Notes: generated by a model not told the origin, from the letters alone. DNA of 64,000 nt from Leadbetterella byssophila DSM 17132 (GCF_000166395.1 NC_014655.1:434001-498000); one strand, 5' to 3'; positions 51,229 through 62,400 are shown, numbered from the stretch's first letter. Numbers and translations are program-made.

Positions 51229-52409
51229 AAAAGGTTATAATCCTGTGTTGGCTAGCACTAGGTGCTAAAGCGCAAATGATTCCTATAGAGGGCAATACTT
51301 GGGGTAAGTCACCGGAAGTGGAAATAGACCATCGCGGTATTAAGCAATGGAAGGATGGTAGAGGTGAATTGTATTTCTTTTCCAAAGAGCAGGGGCAGGC
51401 TGAAATTATCTTTTACAGTAAAGGACCTGTAGATATTCAGGTGAGTTTTCAAGGGGCTACTAAACATTTGAAGTTTTCGGGGGAACAAAGCCTGGGTGTA
51501 TTTCCTATAGATCAAGTGGGTTACCATAGCTTGGTTATGGAAGGAAATGCGGAAAGTCTTCAGGGAGTAGAAGTAAAAGGGATAGAGACCACATTCGTCA
51601 AAGATGAGTTCTATTGGGGTAGAAGAGGCCCTTCTGTACATTTTACTTATTCTATGCCGGAAGAGAATGTAGAATGGTTGTATAACGAAGTGACCGTACC
51701 AGAAGGTGAGGATGTTATAGGCTCCTACTTCATGGCGAATGGATTTGCGGAGGGGTATTTTGGGATCCAGGTAAATTCTGAGGAGGAAAGAAGGATTTTG
51801 TTTTCGGTTTGGAGTCCTTACCAAACGGATGATCCGAACGCTATTCCGGAAGACCAAAGAATAACATTGTTGAAAAAGGGTAAAGGAGTCTATACGGGAG
51901 AATTTGGGAACGAAGGAAGTGGAGGTCAATCCTTTAAAAAGCACATGTGGAAAGCCGGACTCACTTATTCTTTCTTAACCAGAATCAGACCTTCAGAAGT
52001 GACGGGATCTACAGAGTATACGTCTTACTTTAAAGATGCTGAAACCGGAAAATGGGAGTTGATAGCTTCTTTTAGAAGACCTAAGACCAGTACTTACGCT
52101 AAGCGCTTTCATTCCTTTTTGGAGAATTTTATAACAGAGACGGGAGATCAACCCCGGAAGGTGTTATTTGGAAATACTTGGGTTAGGACGGTGAATGGAG
52201 AATGGAGGGAATTGACTCGGGCTCGCTTTACGGCAGACGCTACTGCTAGAAAGGGGAATCGTTTAGATTATACGGGAGGGGCGGAAGGACCGTACTTTTA
52301 TTTAAAAAATTGTGGGTTCTTCTATGCGCCTGTTGAGCTAAATACCGTTTTTGATAGGGAAGCTTCCGGTAAGATTCCTCAGATCATTATGGAGGATTTG
52401 GAACGTTAA
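51225..52409 (+). CDS. DUF3472 secreted protein
   Basis: A 394-residue protein with a signal peptide (VIILCWLALGAKAQ) that requires the TTG start at 51225. It has the DUF3472 features GPSVHFTYSMP, FGIQVNSEEERRILFSVWSP, GKGVYTGEFGNEGSGGQS and KLFGNTW-like KVLFGNTWVRT. The role is unknown, possibly carbohydrate-linked. Confidence 0.8.
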   Translation: MKKVIILCWLALGAKAQMIPIEGNTWGKSPEVEIDHRGIKQWKDGRGELYFFSKEQGQAEIIFYSKGPVDIQVSFQGATKHLKFSGEQSLGVFPIDQVGYHSLVMEGNAESLQGVEVKGIETTFVKDEFYWGRRGPSVHFTYSMPEENVEWLYNEVTVPEGEDVIGSYFMANGFAEGYFGIQVNSEEERRILFSVWSPYQTDDPNAIPEDQRITLLKKGKGVYTGEFGNEGSGGQSFKKHMWKAGLTYSFLTRIRPSEVTGSTEYTSYFKDAETGKWELIASFRRPKTSTYAKRFHSFLENFITETGDQPRKVLFGNTWVRTVNGEWRELTRARFTADATARKGNRLDYTGGAEGPYFYLKNCGFFYAPVELNTVFDREASGKIPQIIMEDLER

Positions 52410-52500
52410 TCCAGAAATTTTGCCGAATATCCACTTTTGAAAAGTGAGGGAAACTGTATATATTTAAGTTTTGTTAATTCAATAAAATAAACATAGAATA

Positions 52501-53208
52501 ATGGGAGGATTAATTTTAATTGGTGTTGTCTTCATGATTATCGGAAGCTTGGTATCAAGCCGTCTAAAGAGCAAATTTGCGCAGTATTCGCAAATAGGCC
52601 TTTCCAATGGACTAAGCGGTGAAGCGATTGCCAGAAAAATGCTAGAAGATAATGGTATTTACGATGTGAAAATAACGCAAGTGGACGGTCAATTGACAGA
52701 CCACTATAATCCTTTGGATAAGACGGTAAACCTAAGTGCGGATGTATATCACGGTAGAAGTGCTGCGGCTGCGGCAGTAGCTGCTCACGAAGTGGGTCAT
52801 GCCGTGCAACATGCTCAGGCCTATGCAGCTTTGAAATTTAGATCTGCTATGGTTCCTGCAGTAAATATAGCATCTCGTGTGATGGGAATGGCAAACATGT
52901 TCTTGATGTTTGGTGGTGTGGCTTTATTGTCGCAAAACAACCCTATGGGAAATACACTTTTATTAGTGTTGATCGCAGCAAACGTAGCATTGGCTTTATT
53001 TGCTTTGGTTACCCTTCCGGTAGAATTTGACGCTAGTAAGCGTGCCTTAAACTGGATGGAAACTAGAAATGTAGTTTCACAGAGAGAGCATGGAATGGCG
53101 AAGGATGCCTTGAAATGGGCTGCCATGACGTATGTGGTTGGGGCTGCTGCTGCCATGGCTAACTTGCTATACTTTGTAATGATTTTCTTAGGGAGAAGAG
53201 ACGATTAA
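52501..53208 (+). CDS. Zinc metallopeptidase, YugP-like
   Basis: A 235-residue membrane-bound metallopeptidase. The zinc motif is AAHEVGHAVQHA; the active domain sits between an N-terminal helix (GLILIGVVFMIIGSLVSS) and two or three C-terminal ones. LPVEFDASKRAL is typical. It is of the YugP/DUF2268-like type with unknown target. Confidence 0.88.
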   Translation: MGGLILIGVVFMIIGSLVSSRLKSKFAQYSQIGLSNGLSGEAIARKMLEDNGIYDVKITQVDGQLTDHYNPLDKTVNLSADVYHGRSAAAAAVAAHEVGHAVQHAQAYAALKFRSAMVPAVNIASRVMGMANMFLMFGGVALLSQNNPMGNTLLLVLIAANVALALFALVTLPVEFDASKRALNWMETRNVVSQREHGMAKDALKWAAMTYVVGAAAAMANLLYFVMIFLGRRDD

Positions 53209-53221
53209 GCCTTATCAGATT

Positions 53222-53249
53222 AAGCCGGGGTATCACCTCGGCTTTTTTT
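53222..53249. terminator. Terminator between convergent genes
   Basis: AAGCCG-GGGT pairs with ACCTCGGCTT across a 3-base loop, then seven T. It ends the metallopeptidase gene. The minus-strand EamA gene stops inside its loop. Confidence 0.8.
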
Positions 53250-54099
53250 CTATACCCATATATAAACCGGCTAATACCATAGCGGTGCCTGTCCAGGTGT
53301 ACCAGGTTAATGGTTCCTGTAGGAGGATATTGGCATAAATAAATCCAAAAATAGGGCAGAGGAATAAAAAGAAGGAGGCTCTCACTGTATCTTGTTTTAA
53401 GAGATATAGCCAAAGTTGGACAGCGCCAATAGAAACCGGGAAAATTAACCAAAGTATACTGGTCCAAACTATAGAATTCCACTGATTTGCCCCGTCTACA
53501 TGGAAGTACCAGGTTAAGGGGAACATTAAAACACCTCCTAGGAATACTTGCCATCCATTAATGGTGATTCTGGAAAGATTCCATTTTATTTTCGAATAAT
53601 ACAAGGTACCTACAGAATAGGATAACATGCTAAGGAAGATGAGAAATAAGCCTCGCGGAGTGGCTTGATGATTCTCCCAAAGAGGGTAACAGGCAAGTCC
53701 TACTCCTGCAAAACCCAGAAGAAGTGCCATCCACTGTTTGGATTTGAGGCTTTGTCCTAAAAATACAGTAGAAAGTGCACTGATGATTAAGGTATTGGTA
53801 GATGTGGCTAAACTTCCAATCCCTGCAGATATTTCCCTCAAAGACAGGACAAATAGGCTTAGGTACAGCGTGGTGTTTAGGCCACCGAAAATGATGAGTT
53901 GGACCCATTCTTTGCCTTTTGGAAATCTATCCTTTGTGATGATCAGAGAATAGGCAATTAAAAGTACACCTGCCAGGAAGAATCTGACCTGGAACATGGC
54001 TAAAGGTTCTATGTAGGGTAAGGCTATTTTTGCTGCAGCTGATGCAGAAGCCCACAGGGCGGCAAATAAGATGCCGAGCAGGAAGAATCTATAATTCAT
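53233..54099 (-). CDS. EamA-family (DMT) transporter
   Basis: A 288-residue transporter with ten membrane helices in two EamA repeats. AALWASASAAAKIALPYIEP and FGGLNTTLYLSLFVLSLREI in the first half, LFPLTWYFHVDG-type loop and RASFFLFLCPIFGFIYANIL in the second. Its last codons lie in the terminator hairpin. It overlaps tatD by 11 bases. The substrate is unknown. Confidence 0.88.
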   Translation of the reverse strand: MNYRFFLLGILFAALWASASAAAKIALPYIEPLAMFQVRFFLAGVLLIAYSLIITKDRFPKGKEWVQLIIFGGLNTTLYLSLFVLSLREISAGIGSLATSTNTLIISALSTVFLGQSLKSKQWMALLLGFAGVGLACYPLWENHQATPRGLFLIFLSMLSYSVGTLYYSKIKWNLSRITINGWQVFLGGVLMFPLTWYFHVDGANQWNSIVWTSILWLIFPVSIGAVQLWLYLLKQDTVRASFFLFLCPIFGFIYANILLQEPLTWYTWTGTAMVLAGLYMGIEKKPR

Positions 54100-54874
54100 T
54101 TATCAGTTTCTTGGCATTTTCTGTGGTTTGGGCCTTAATGATGTCCTCTGAGCAAGCATAGATTTCACTTAGCTTTTTTACCACTAATTGAAGATAGGAA
54201 GGCTCATTTCTTTTTCCTCTGAAAGGTACCGGTGCTAGGTAGGGAGCATCTGTTTCAAGTACCAGGTGTTTTAAGTCTATTTCCCCTAGCCATTTGTCAA
54301 TCCCCCCATTTTTAAAAGTGGCTACTCCTCCGATACCTAATAAGAAGTTAAGGCCAATGACCCTTTGAGCTTCCTCCAGATTTCCCGAGAAGCAGTGGAA
54401 GATTCCTCTTAGTTGCGGCCAATTGAATTCTTCGATCAGTTCGCAACATCGCAGGATGGCATTCCAGGAATTGTCCTTAGAATTCCGAGAATGTATACAG
54501 ATAGGGAGATTGTATTTTTTTGCCCATTCTAATTGGGTCATAAAGGCTTCTTCCTGTTCTTTTACGAAAGTCAAATCCCAATAGAAGTCTAAGCCAATCT
54601 CCCCAATCATGATGAACTCTCTCTTTTCAAGTTCTGCTGCTGCCGTTTTTAACTCTTCTACATAAGTCTCGTTTACATAGGCAGGATGCAGCCCCATCAT
54701 GGGTCTACAAGCATCTGGAAATTGTTCTTCAGAAGCATAAAGGGCTTTGAGGGTTTCTGAACTGCAGTTGGGCATCCAGATCTCCTGAATTCCTAGTTCT
54801 TTTGCCCGACTGACGATCAGCGCTCGGTCTTCGTCAAAGCTTTCGTCGTAAATATGCGCGTGCGTTTCTATCAT
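54089..54874 (-). CDS. tatD: TatD-family metal-dependent hydrolase
   Basis: A 261-residue TatD-type DNase. IETHAHIYDE gives the first metal ligands, IGEIGLDFYWD the Glu, PICIHSRNS and GIFHCFSGNLEEAQ the His residues, and LETDAPYLAPVPFRGKRNEP the last Asp. This group acts on DNA or D-tyrosyl-type substrates. Downstream is eamA. Confidence 0.9.
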   Translation of the reverse strand: MIETHAHIYDESFDEDRALIVSRAKELGIQEIWMPNCSSETLKALYASEEQFPDACRPMMGLHPAYVNETYVEELKTAAAELEKREFIMIGEIGLDFYWDLTFVKEQEEAFMTQLEWAKKYNLPICIHSRNSKDNSWNAILRCCELIEEFNWPQLRGIFHCFSGNLEEAQRVIGLNFLLGIGGVATFKNGGIDKWLGEIDLKHLVLETDAPYLAPVPFRGKRNEPSYLQLVVKKLSEIYACSEDIIKAQTTENAKKLINEL

Positions 54875-55168
54875 GGTAGCGCAAAATTACAACTGGGATT
54901 CGCATCTTAGATTTTATGGGGTAGTGAAATTTTGCTTGGCTCATCTTTATAGAAGATTATTTAAGCCCTCTATCAACTATATGATTTTTTGTCAAAAGAT
55001 GAAGAAGAGCGATATGGTAATTCACTTGGTTGATTTACACGATATTATAATATGGCGTAAGACTTGGTTTAATAAGAGCGTAAACGGGGCTTAGGATAGG
55101 AGATTTAATATTTTTATTTGTAAAAATTAGGGCTTGCCGTATCTTTAGCGCAAAATAACAAATCTTAA
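54875..55168. other. Intergenic region upstream of the GH109-like gene
   Basis: The 73-codon frame at 54873 has no ribosome site and looks accidental. A TTG (55118-55120) with TATCTTTA (55140-55147) and a 19-base spacer is the probable promoter of the next gene. Nothing else is seen. Confidence 0.4.
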
Positions 55169-56515
55169 ATGAATAGGAGAAACTTCATCCAGACTACCGT
55201 GGCCGGTTCCACTTTGCCGTTCATTGGTAATGCTATGCACAACGACAAACCCAAACAAGACAAGGTTAGATTAGGATTCATCGGAGTAGGACTTCGTGGA
55301 AGGAACCACCTTACTGTAGCCATCAACAGTGATGACGTAGAGGTAGTGGCTATTTGCGATATAGATCCGGACGCAATTGCCAAATCTCAATCCATGATCA
55401 AAAAGGCAGGAAGAAAGGAGGCCGTGGCGTACTCTAAAAACGAGGTGGATTATAAGAACCTTTTAAAACGTGACGACATAGACGGAGTAGTGATATCTAC
55501 CCCATGGGAACTGCATGTGCCTATGAGTGTGGATGCCATGAAAGCGGGAAAATATACAGCGGTGGAGGTTTCTGCTACGGTAACATTGCAAGAATCCTGG
55601 GACTTGGTAGATACTTTTGAAGCTACTGGTTCTCACTGCATGATCTTAGAGAACGTATGTTACAGGAGGGATGTAATGGCTGTTCTGAATATGATCAGGA
55701 AGGGTTTGTTTGGAGATATCCAATATGGACACTGCGGTTACCAGCATGATCTTCGTGAGGTGAAGTTTAATGATGGTAAACAAGCTTACGGTGGTGGTGT
55801 AGAATTTGGAGAGAAAGGTTTTTCCGAAGCTAAATGGAGAACTCAACACTCTATAGATAGAAACGGGGATCTTTATCCTACACATGGATTAGGACCTGTA
55901 GCGCACTGGATGAACATCAACAGGGGAAATAAATTCAATTTCCTAACTTCGATGGCCACCAGTTCAAAGGGGCTACATAAATATATCGTAGATAAGGGAG
56001 GTCAAGATCATCCTAATGCAAAGGTTAAGTTTAAGTTGGGAGATATCGTAACCACCAATATCCAATGTGAGAATGGAGAGAATATCGTGATCATTCATGA
56101 TACTAATTTGCCTCGTCCTTACTCTTTAGGCTTCAGAGCTCAGGGCACAGAAGGAATCTGGATGGACGATAATAAGTCCATTTATTTAGAAGGCAAAAGT
56201 CCTGCTCACCGTTGGGAGCCTTTTGAAAAATATCAGAAGGAATATGATCATCCTTTGTGGAAGAAGTTTGAGGAGAATGCGAAGAATGCAGGACATGGTG
56301 GCATAGATTACTTCGTAATGCGTGCATTTATTGAAAGTATCAAACGTAGGGTGGCACCACCTATGGACGTATATGATGCTGCGGCTTGGTCTGCAATCAG
56401 TCCTTTATCAGAATTGTCAATAGCCAGAGGTAGTTCTCCGGTAGAAATCCCGGACTTTACTCGAGGTAAATGGAAGACGAATAAGCCCATATTTGGATTG
56501 AATGATGCCTATTAA
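55169..56515 (+). CDS. Gfo/Idh/MocA family oxidoreductase, GH109-like
   Basis: A 448-residue protein with a Tat-like signal (NRRNFIQTTVAGSTLPF). The NAD site is GFIGVGLRGRNHL with AICDIDPDA; then VEVSATVT, ENVCYRRDVMAVLNM, GHCGYQHDLR and YPTHGLGPVAHWMNINRGNK. This pattern fits GH109 alpha-N-acetylgalactosaminidases, which use a NAD-dependent elimination. It overlaps the GNAT gene by 11 bases. Confidence 0.88.
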   Translation: MNRRNFIQTTVAGSTLPFIGNAMHNDKPKQDKVRLGFIGVGLRGRNHLTVAINSDDVEVVAICDIDPDAIAKSQSMIKKAGRKEAVAYSKNEVDYKNLLKRDDIDGVVISTPWELHVPMSVDAMKAGKYTAVEVSATVTLQESWDLVDTFEATGSHCMILENVCYRRDVMAVLNMIRKGLFGDIQYGHCGYQHDLREVKFNDGKQAYGGGVEFGEKGFSEAKWRTQHSIDRNGDLYPTHGLGPVAHWMNINRGNKFNFLTSMATSSKGLHKYIVDKGGQDHPNAKVKFKLGDIVTTNIQCENGENIVIIHDTNLPRPYSLGFRAQGTEGIWMDDNKSIYLEGKSPAHRWEPFEKYQKEYDHPLWKKFEENAKNAGHGGIDYFVMRAFIESIKRRVAPPMDVYDAAAWSAISPLSELSIARGSSPVEIPDFTRGKWKTNKPIFGLNDAY

Positions 56516-57002
56516 TTATAGAACGGCTGATATCAAGGATTTAGCGGGGATAGTGGAAATTTATAATTCCACTATCCCTTCTCGTTTGGTTACAGCCCAT
56601 TTGGAACCTGTGAGTGTGGAAAGTAGGGTGGATTGGTTCCGTTCTCATACCCCGGAAAAGTATCCTCTTTGGGTCATAGAAAGTGAAGGTAAGATGTTAG
56701 GATGGTTAGGCTTTCAGCCTTTTCATCCTAGACCTGCATACGCCCCTACCGCTGAGATTAGCTTGTATTTGGCACCTTCTGCCAGAGGTAAGGGTTTAGG
56801 TTACCAGAGCTTACAATTTGCCCTTGAAAAAGCACCAGAATTTGGAATACAAACCTTGATAGGCTTGATATTTGCGCATAATGAACCTAGTATTCGTTTG
56901 TTCGAAAAGGCCGGTTTTGAGGAATGGGGATACCTCCCTAGAATTGCTCATATGGATGGAATTCGCAGGGGGTTGAAGTATTTTGGAAAGGAATTAATAT
57001 AA
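56505..57002 (+). CDS. GNAT-family N-acetyltransferase
   Basis: A 165-residue GNAT protein started at 56505. It has RTADIKDLAGIVEIYNSTIP, AEISLYLAPSARGKGLGYQS as the acetyl-CoA site and AHNEPSIRLFEKAGFEEWG. It resembles the phosphinothricin acetyltransferase group. It converges with the lipoprotein gene, overlapping by 9 bases. Confidence 0.9.
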   Translation: MPINYRTADIKDLAGIVEIYNSTIPSRLVTAHLEPVSVESRVDWFRSHTPEKYPLWVIESEGKMLGWLGFQPFHPRPAYAPTAEISLYLAPSARGKGLGYQSLQFALEKAPEFGIQTLIGLIFAHNEPSIRLFEKAGFEEWGYLPRIAHMDGIRRGLKYFGKELI

Positions 57003-57530
57003 AACCTTTCCACTTACTACAGTGGTGTCCGCGTCAAACCATAAAAGCTTTTGGACGGTATGGATATTATAGGAATCCAACTTCTCATCTTTTATGCGAA
57101 GTAAAAGGTCGCCGTAGGTGGTGAAAAAATAGTTTTCGGAAGTTCTTATGGCATGAATCTCCAGGTCAGTGCTGTCTTGGGATACGGATAGGATTTTTAC
57201 CGGCAGATTTTCATTTGATTTAAGAGAATAGGTGATCATCTGTCCTGCTCTGGTCGAATCATAACTTCCTATGAAGGAGGATTTGTTAATATCAGCATCC
57301 AGGAAGAGTTTAAGTTCTTTTTCCCAGTCCATATCTTCTACCATTCTTTTCTCTTCGGCTCTTCCGTACTTCCACAGTTTCACTACCTTAGGTTTCTCTT
57401 GGCTTAGCTTGGAAATAGTGTTTTCTATCACCCCCCTAGTATCAAAGTAGTGTAGTTCTCTGTCTATAGGATTGTTTTCCTTAGTACATTGCAGAAAGAG
57501 CAAGGAGGCGAGTAGTATAGATTTTTTCAT
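56994..57530 (-). CDS. Putative lipoprotein
   Basis: A 178-residue protein from the ATG at 57530, where KKSILLASLLFLQC gives a lipobox with Cys 15. The mature part is mixed alpha/beta with VVKLWKYGRAEEKRMVEDMD and ENLPVKILSVSQDSTDLEIH. I do not know the family. The reading upstream of 57530 has no signal and is left out. Confidence 0.65.
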   Translation of the reverse strand: MKKSILLASLLFLQCTKENNPIDRELHYFDTRGVIENTISKLSQEKPKVVKLWKYGRAEEKRMVEDMDWEKELKLFLDADINKSSFIGSYDSTRAGQMITYSLKSNENLPVKILSVSQDSTDLEIHAIRTSENYFFTTYGDLLLRIKDEKLDSYNIHTVQKLLWFDADTTVVSGKVLY

Positions 57531-57731
57531 GTGCCTGGAAAAAATGAGGAGTACATTGGCACTCCTCCTTTCTAAGTTCATTGAAACAAATAACCTGAAA
57601 CAGGATATCGGTTCCTACATAATCATTAAACCGGTGTAAAGATACAAGGATTTTATATAAAAATCTAAAGTCGGTGAGGATATAATTTCGTTTGTCCGTA
57701 TTTTACCAAGCAATTATTTAACGCATTATAG

Positions 57732-58976
57732 ATGAAAGAAAATAGACTTAGATTTAGTGAAGACTGGGTAGTAGTGATAGCAGGGTTTATCCTCATTTTT
57801 GCTATCCTTTTCGGGCTTAAAGTTGATTCTCCAACTTACAAATGGGCCTCTTGGTCCGAATTAGTGGGGAAAGTACTGAGTGCAGGTAATTTGGTCAAGA
57901 TGGTTTGGCAATGTTTGCAAGTCACTGTGGTGGGTATTGTAGCTATGATTCTATTAGGGAAGCCATGGAGGTCTTTCGTCCAAGGTTTTATTTTGATATT
58001 TGTTTTGTCAGTCTTAGCACAAGTGATGGCTGGTAATGCTTTGGTTCAAGAATACAATCTAGAAGCTGTGATCTTTAGTTTGTTGATCGGTTTAGTTATC
58101 AATAACTTTTTCGGGGTTCCACAAATTCTGAGGGATAGTATGCAGAGTGAGTTGTTTGTGAAGATAGGATTAGTAATGCTAGGAACCACTATCATATTTG
58201 GAGATATCTTAAAGGCAGGTGCATTAGGTTTGGTACAAGCATTGGTGGTAGTGCTTTCGGTCTGGTATTTTGCTTTTTGGTTGTGTAAAAGAATGAAGAT
58301 CGACAAAGAGATGTCTTTGATGATCAGTAGTGCAGTGTCCATTTGCGGAGTATCGGCGGCTATAGCTACTTCCGGAGCCATTAAAGGGGATGGTAAGAAA
58401 CTTTCTTATGTGATCTCTTTGGTCCTGATCACTGCTGTGCCCATGATGATCTTTATGCCTTATATCGCTGAATACTTTAATTTATCCCAGGCCGTTACGG
58501 GTGCTTGGCTAGGCGGTAGTATAGATACAACAGGTGCGGTGGTGGCTTCTGGTTCTTTGGTGGGAGAAGAGGCTTTGGAGATCAGTACCATTATCAAGTT
58601 TTCTCAAAACGTATTGTTAGGTCTAGCCGCTTTTGCCATAAGTGTGTATTGGTCAGTTACTCAAGCCAAAGAGAAGGAGGAGAGACCCACTTTAGGTGTG
58701 ATTTGGGATAGGTTCCCGAAGTTTGTCATCGGATTTTTAGCGGCTTCTTTATTGTTTTCCTTCGTATTATCGCCGGAATCTGTGGCTAGCTATAAAGGGG
58801 GTATTAAAAGCTTACAAGGGGTTTGGTTCTCTTTGGCATTTGTGAGTATAGGTCTTGAGACAAACTTCAAGCAACTGTTTGCTCAGGAAAATAAAAAACC
58901 TTTAGTAGCTTTTTTAGGGGCTCAAACCTTTAATGTCATCATCACCTTGATCATGGCCCTGATCTTATTCTCCTGA
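57732..58976 (+). CDS. YeiH-family putative sulfate exporter
   Basis: A 414-residue membrane protein with about 11 helices of the YeiH/PSE family. It has AVIFSLLIGLVINNFFGVP, SISSAVSICGVSAAIATSGA-like ISSAVSICGVSAAIA, and GAWLGGSIDTTGAVVASGSL. Export of sulfate or similar anions has been proposed for the family but little tested. It ends overlapping the small gene on the other strand. Confidence 0.88.
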   Translation: MKENRLRFSEDWVVVIAGFILIFAILFGLKVDSPTYKWASWSELVGKVLSAGNLVKMVWQCLQVTVVGIVAMILLGKPWRSFVQGFILIFVLSVLAQVMAGNALVQEYNLEAVIFSLLIGLVINNFFGVPQILRDSMQSELFVKIGLVMLGTTIIFGDILKAGALGLVQALVVVLSVWYFAFWLCKRMKIDKEMSLMISSAVSICGVSAAIATSGAIKGDGKKLSYVISLVLITAVPMMIFMPYIAEYFNLSQAVTGAWLGGSIDTTGAVVASGSLVGEEALEISTIIKFSQNVLLGLAAFAISVYWSVTQAKEKEERPTLGVIWDRFPKFVIGFLAASLLFSFVLSPESVASYKGGIKSLQGVWFSLAFVSIGLETNFKQLFAQENKKPLVAFLGAQTFNVIITLIMALILFS

Positions 58977-59096
58977 AAGAGCAGGTGCGGTAGGTACTAT
59001 TTTTAATTTCTCCATATTCTTTTTGCTACTGGAAATGGCGAAATAGATGCAGCCTAAAAGGACGATGAACAAGATTCTTTTAAAGTCGGATTTCAT
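58965..59096 (-). CDS. Small membrane protein (tentative)
   Basis: A 43-residue protein, MKSDFKRILFIVLLGCIYFA, with one membrane helix and a charged tail. AGAAGAGA before its ATG (59096) is a fair ribosome site. Upstream is a hairpin of GCCCCGA and TCGGGGC (59119-59143). It overlaps the yeiH end by 12 bases on the other strand. It may not be real. Confidence 0.35.
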   Translation of the reverse strand: MKSDFKRILFIVLLGCIYFAISSSKKNMEKLKIVPTAPALSGE

Positions 59097-59156
59097 AATT
59101 CTCTTCTTTTGAAAGTCAGCCCCGATGTCGTGGTTTTCGGGGCGACTAATCTTCAA

Positions 59157-59464
59157 CCTATTTAATTGTACCTACGTAAGGAACGGAGACGGCCCCGTTC
59201 CTTCACCAGTTGTGTATATAGTCAGCGGTAAGGCTGAAAAGTGAGTAAGTTTCTCTTAAACTCATGAGTAGTTTTAAATTCTTTTTTCGTAATATGTCCT
59301 ACTGATTTCCATGCAAGTTTAGTTTATCTGTTATTGAGACGTAGAGAATATCCTAAAGATGTAGGGAGAAAATCTTGAATATTTGTAAAGCATTGATAGA
59401 AAGTTTTTTAAGTTGTGTTGATTGTATAAAGTAGTTAATTTGTTAGCAATTTCTATTAAAATAT
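59157..59464. other. Intergenic region with one hairpin
   Basis: AAGGAACGG pairs with CCGTTCCTT (59178-59186 with 59195-59203), without a T-run. No frame is convincing. It may carry the promoter of the hybrid-sensor gene. Confidence 0.4.
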
Positions 59465-62400
59465 TTGAATAATAGCAAGGTATTTAATAATTTTTTTCTG
59501 TTTATCGTGCCCCATTATTCATGGAGTACCGAGCCATTTCGCCATTTTACTTTTGAAGACGGTCTTCCCACTAACAACATTATTACTTTTACTCAGGATT
59601 ATGATGGTTTCAAGTGGGTAGGTACGGTTAGAGGAATTTCGCCATTTGATGGAAAGCGTTTCCGCACCTATATGTTCGAACCAAATGGGGTAAATCATGC
59701 CTTCATAGCAAGCTTATATACGGATAAAGCAGGTAGAATAGGGGAGGGAAATCCTCAGGGCGTACTCTTGTACAACACTGATCTAGACAGGTTTGAACAT
59801 GTTCGTTATAAGGGGGAGCTTTTGGGGCATACTTATGCATTTGTGGAAGATGATGCAGGTGGTTTATGGATAGGAGGAGATAAAGGACTTTACTATAGAA
59901 AGGCCTCAGGCCAAATCGAAAAGATCCCCTTTCATACTACGGGTAAGCATATAAAGGCTTTAGTTAGGGAGGCGGATGGAAAGCTCTGGATGGGCACAGA
60001 CGCTGGTCTCATTTTATTAGACAAAGGGAATGTTAGTACCTTTCTCCCTTTTCCTGCAGGACCCATGCACCGCAATTGGATACAGGCTCTGCATAGTGAT
60101 GCCAATGGAGATATATGGGTGGGTTTACATGGGGAGGGATTGCCAAAATTTGAAGTAAGGCAGAAAAGATTTACTTTTTATCCCAATGTAGTGCATCCGG
60201 TGGTTCGTTGCATTACTCCAGACAGGAATGGAAGATTGTGGATAGGTACACTGGGAGGAATTAGTATTATGGACCCACAGTCGGGGAGAATGGCAAGCAT
60301 TTTGCAAAATCCGGAAGATCCATACCGTCTGAGTAGTAATGCCATCTATGGTATTTTTATGGATCAAGTGGGATCTATGTGGGTGGCTTCCTACTTTGGA
60401 GGTATAAATCTTAGGGAAGCTTACGGTACCCCCTTCCGTGTGTTGGCCTATGGAGCACTTCACTCGAAAGTGGTTACTGGAATGGTTCAAGTGAAGGAAC
60501 ATGAACTATGGATAGCCACAGATGGGGGAGGTCTGCATAGATGGAATAAAAAAGAGGGGACTCTACGTGTCTTGAAGCACTCTGATAAGGATCCCAATAG
60601 CCTCAGTTCTAATTTTATAAAAACTCTTTATAAGGACAAGGATGGTTTCCTGTGGATAGGAACGTATAAGGGAGGGATAAATGTACTTCGAGCAGATGAG
60701 CATAGTTTTTCACATTTTCGGCCCAACCATTCTACCACCGCCATTAATGAAGTAACCTGCTTTGCTGAAGATGAACGTGGACATCTTTATGTCACTGCGA
60801 ATTCCGGAGTTACCAAGTATAAAAAGAATGGTGGGGTGTTATCAGATTCCACGCTAATTGATAGGCCGGCAACTGGGTATAATCTTTTCCTGTTTAAGGA
60901 CTCAAAAAAGAGAATTTGGGTCACAGGGGCAAATAGCTTGGGGTATTATTTAGACGGTAAACCCATAAAAGTAGATTCCACACATTACTTCACGTGAATA
61001 ACTGAAACTAAGGATGGGGAAGTGTGGGTAGGTGGTGAAATCTTGGCCAAATTTGACGGCAATAAGTTAGTAGAGTATCGGGCAGATTTCCTGTAGGATT
61101 TAGACGTTCTTGGCATACTTCAGGGTGATCAGAATGATTTCTGGATCAGTACTAGCAAGGGATTAGTGCATTATTTCCCTACTTCAGAAGAGTACAGAAT
61201 GTATACGTACGAAGATGGATTAGCGGGGACAGAATTCAATTATTATTCTTCCTTTAAGGATAATCAGGGGCTTCTTTATTTCGGCGGATTAAATGGATTT
61301 ACTTATTTCCACCCTCAGGATATCAAAGTAAATCCCATTGTCCCTCCTTTATACTTTATTCAAATTCGATGGAAGGACAGTACTCTTTTCTTTCGCTCCC
61401 AAACTCAATCCCTCTCCTTCTCGCACGATGAGAATACATTTTCAATAGACTTTGCATTACTTAATTACATCAAGCCAAATAAGAACCAATACAGATATAG
61501 ATTAAAAAACTACGATCAAGACTGGATTGATACCTTTGAGCCAACTGCTATCTATACCAATTTACCCGCTGGGAATTATATTTTCGAAGTTCAAGGAGCA
61601 AATAACGATGGAGTATGGATTGAAGTGGAAGTCTTGAAGTTTAAAGTGAATCCCCCATTTTGGAAAACATGGTGGGCTTACACCCTGTATACATTGGCTA
61701 TCTTAGCATTGATTAGCTTTATTTTGCGCTACTTCTTTCTTAAGGAACTTTTTAAAAGAGAGGAAAAAATGAGCCAGGCGAAGCTGGATTTCTTTACGTA
61801 CCCTTCCCATGAAATCAGAACACAGTAGACCCTCATTTCTGTACCCTTAGAAAAGCTCTCTCAAAGGCTCAAGTCTGATACAGATGTTAGCGGACAATTA
61901 GACCAGATTAAACATCAAACCTCTAGGCTGACGCATCTGGTAAGAGAACTTCTGGATTTTAGGAAAGCGGAGCCTCAAAATCTACCTCTTCTGCCTAAAA
62001 GGATAAACCTACAACCCTTTCTTAAAGAGATTTGCTTAAGCTTTGAAGAAACAGCGAAGTTGAATAGGATTCATTTTTCTTATCAATTGACCTCAGTTGA
62101 GGCCGTGGTGGATCCCAGACAATTGGAAAAGGTCTTTTTTAATCTGATTTCAAACGCTATTAAGTTTACTCCTGCAGGTGGAAAGGTAGTTGTAGACATG
62201 ATGCTTAAGCAGGAAGCCGTAGAAATTAGGGTTAAGGATAGTGGAAGGGGTATACCTGAGAAGGATTTGAATAACGTTTTTGCGCCCTTTTTTCAAGTAG
62301 GAAATCATGGAAACGGGCACGGGATAGGACTGGTGCTTTCTAAGCAGATTGTAGAAGCACATCAAGGAGAGTTAGTCTTAGAAAGTGAAGAAGGAAAAGG

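Noticed and set aside
54873..55094. A 73-codon frame upstream of the GH109-like gene
   Set aside because: No ribosome site, odd composition, and it starts inside the tatD start region on the other strand.
59178..59203. Terminator before the hybrid sensor gene
   Set aside because: The stem lacks a T-run on either strand.
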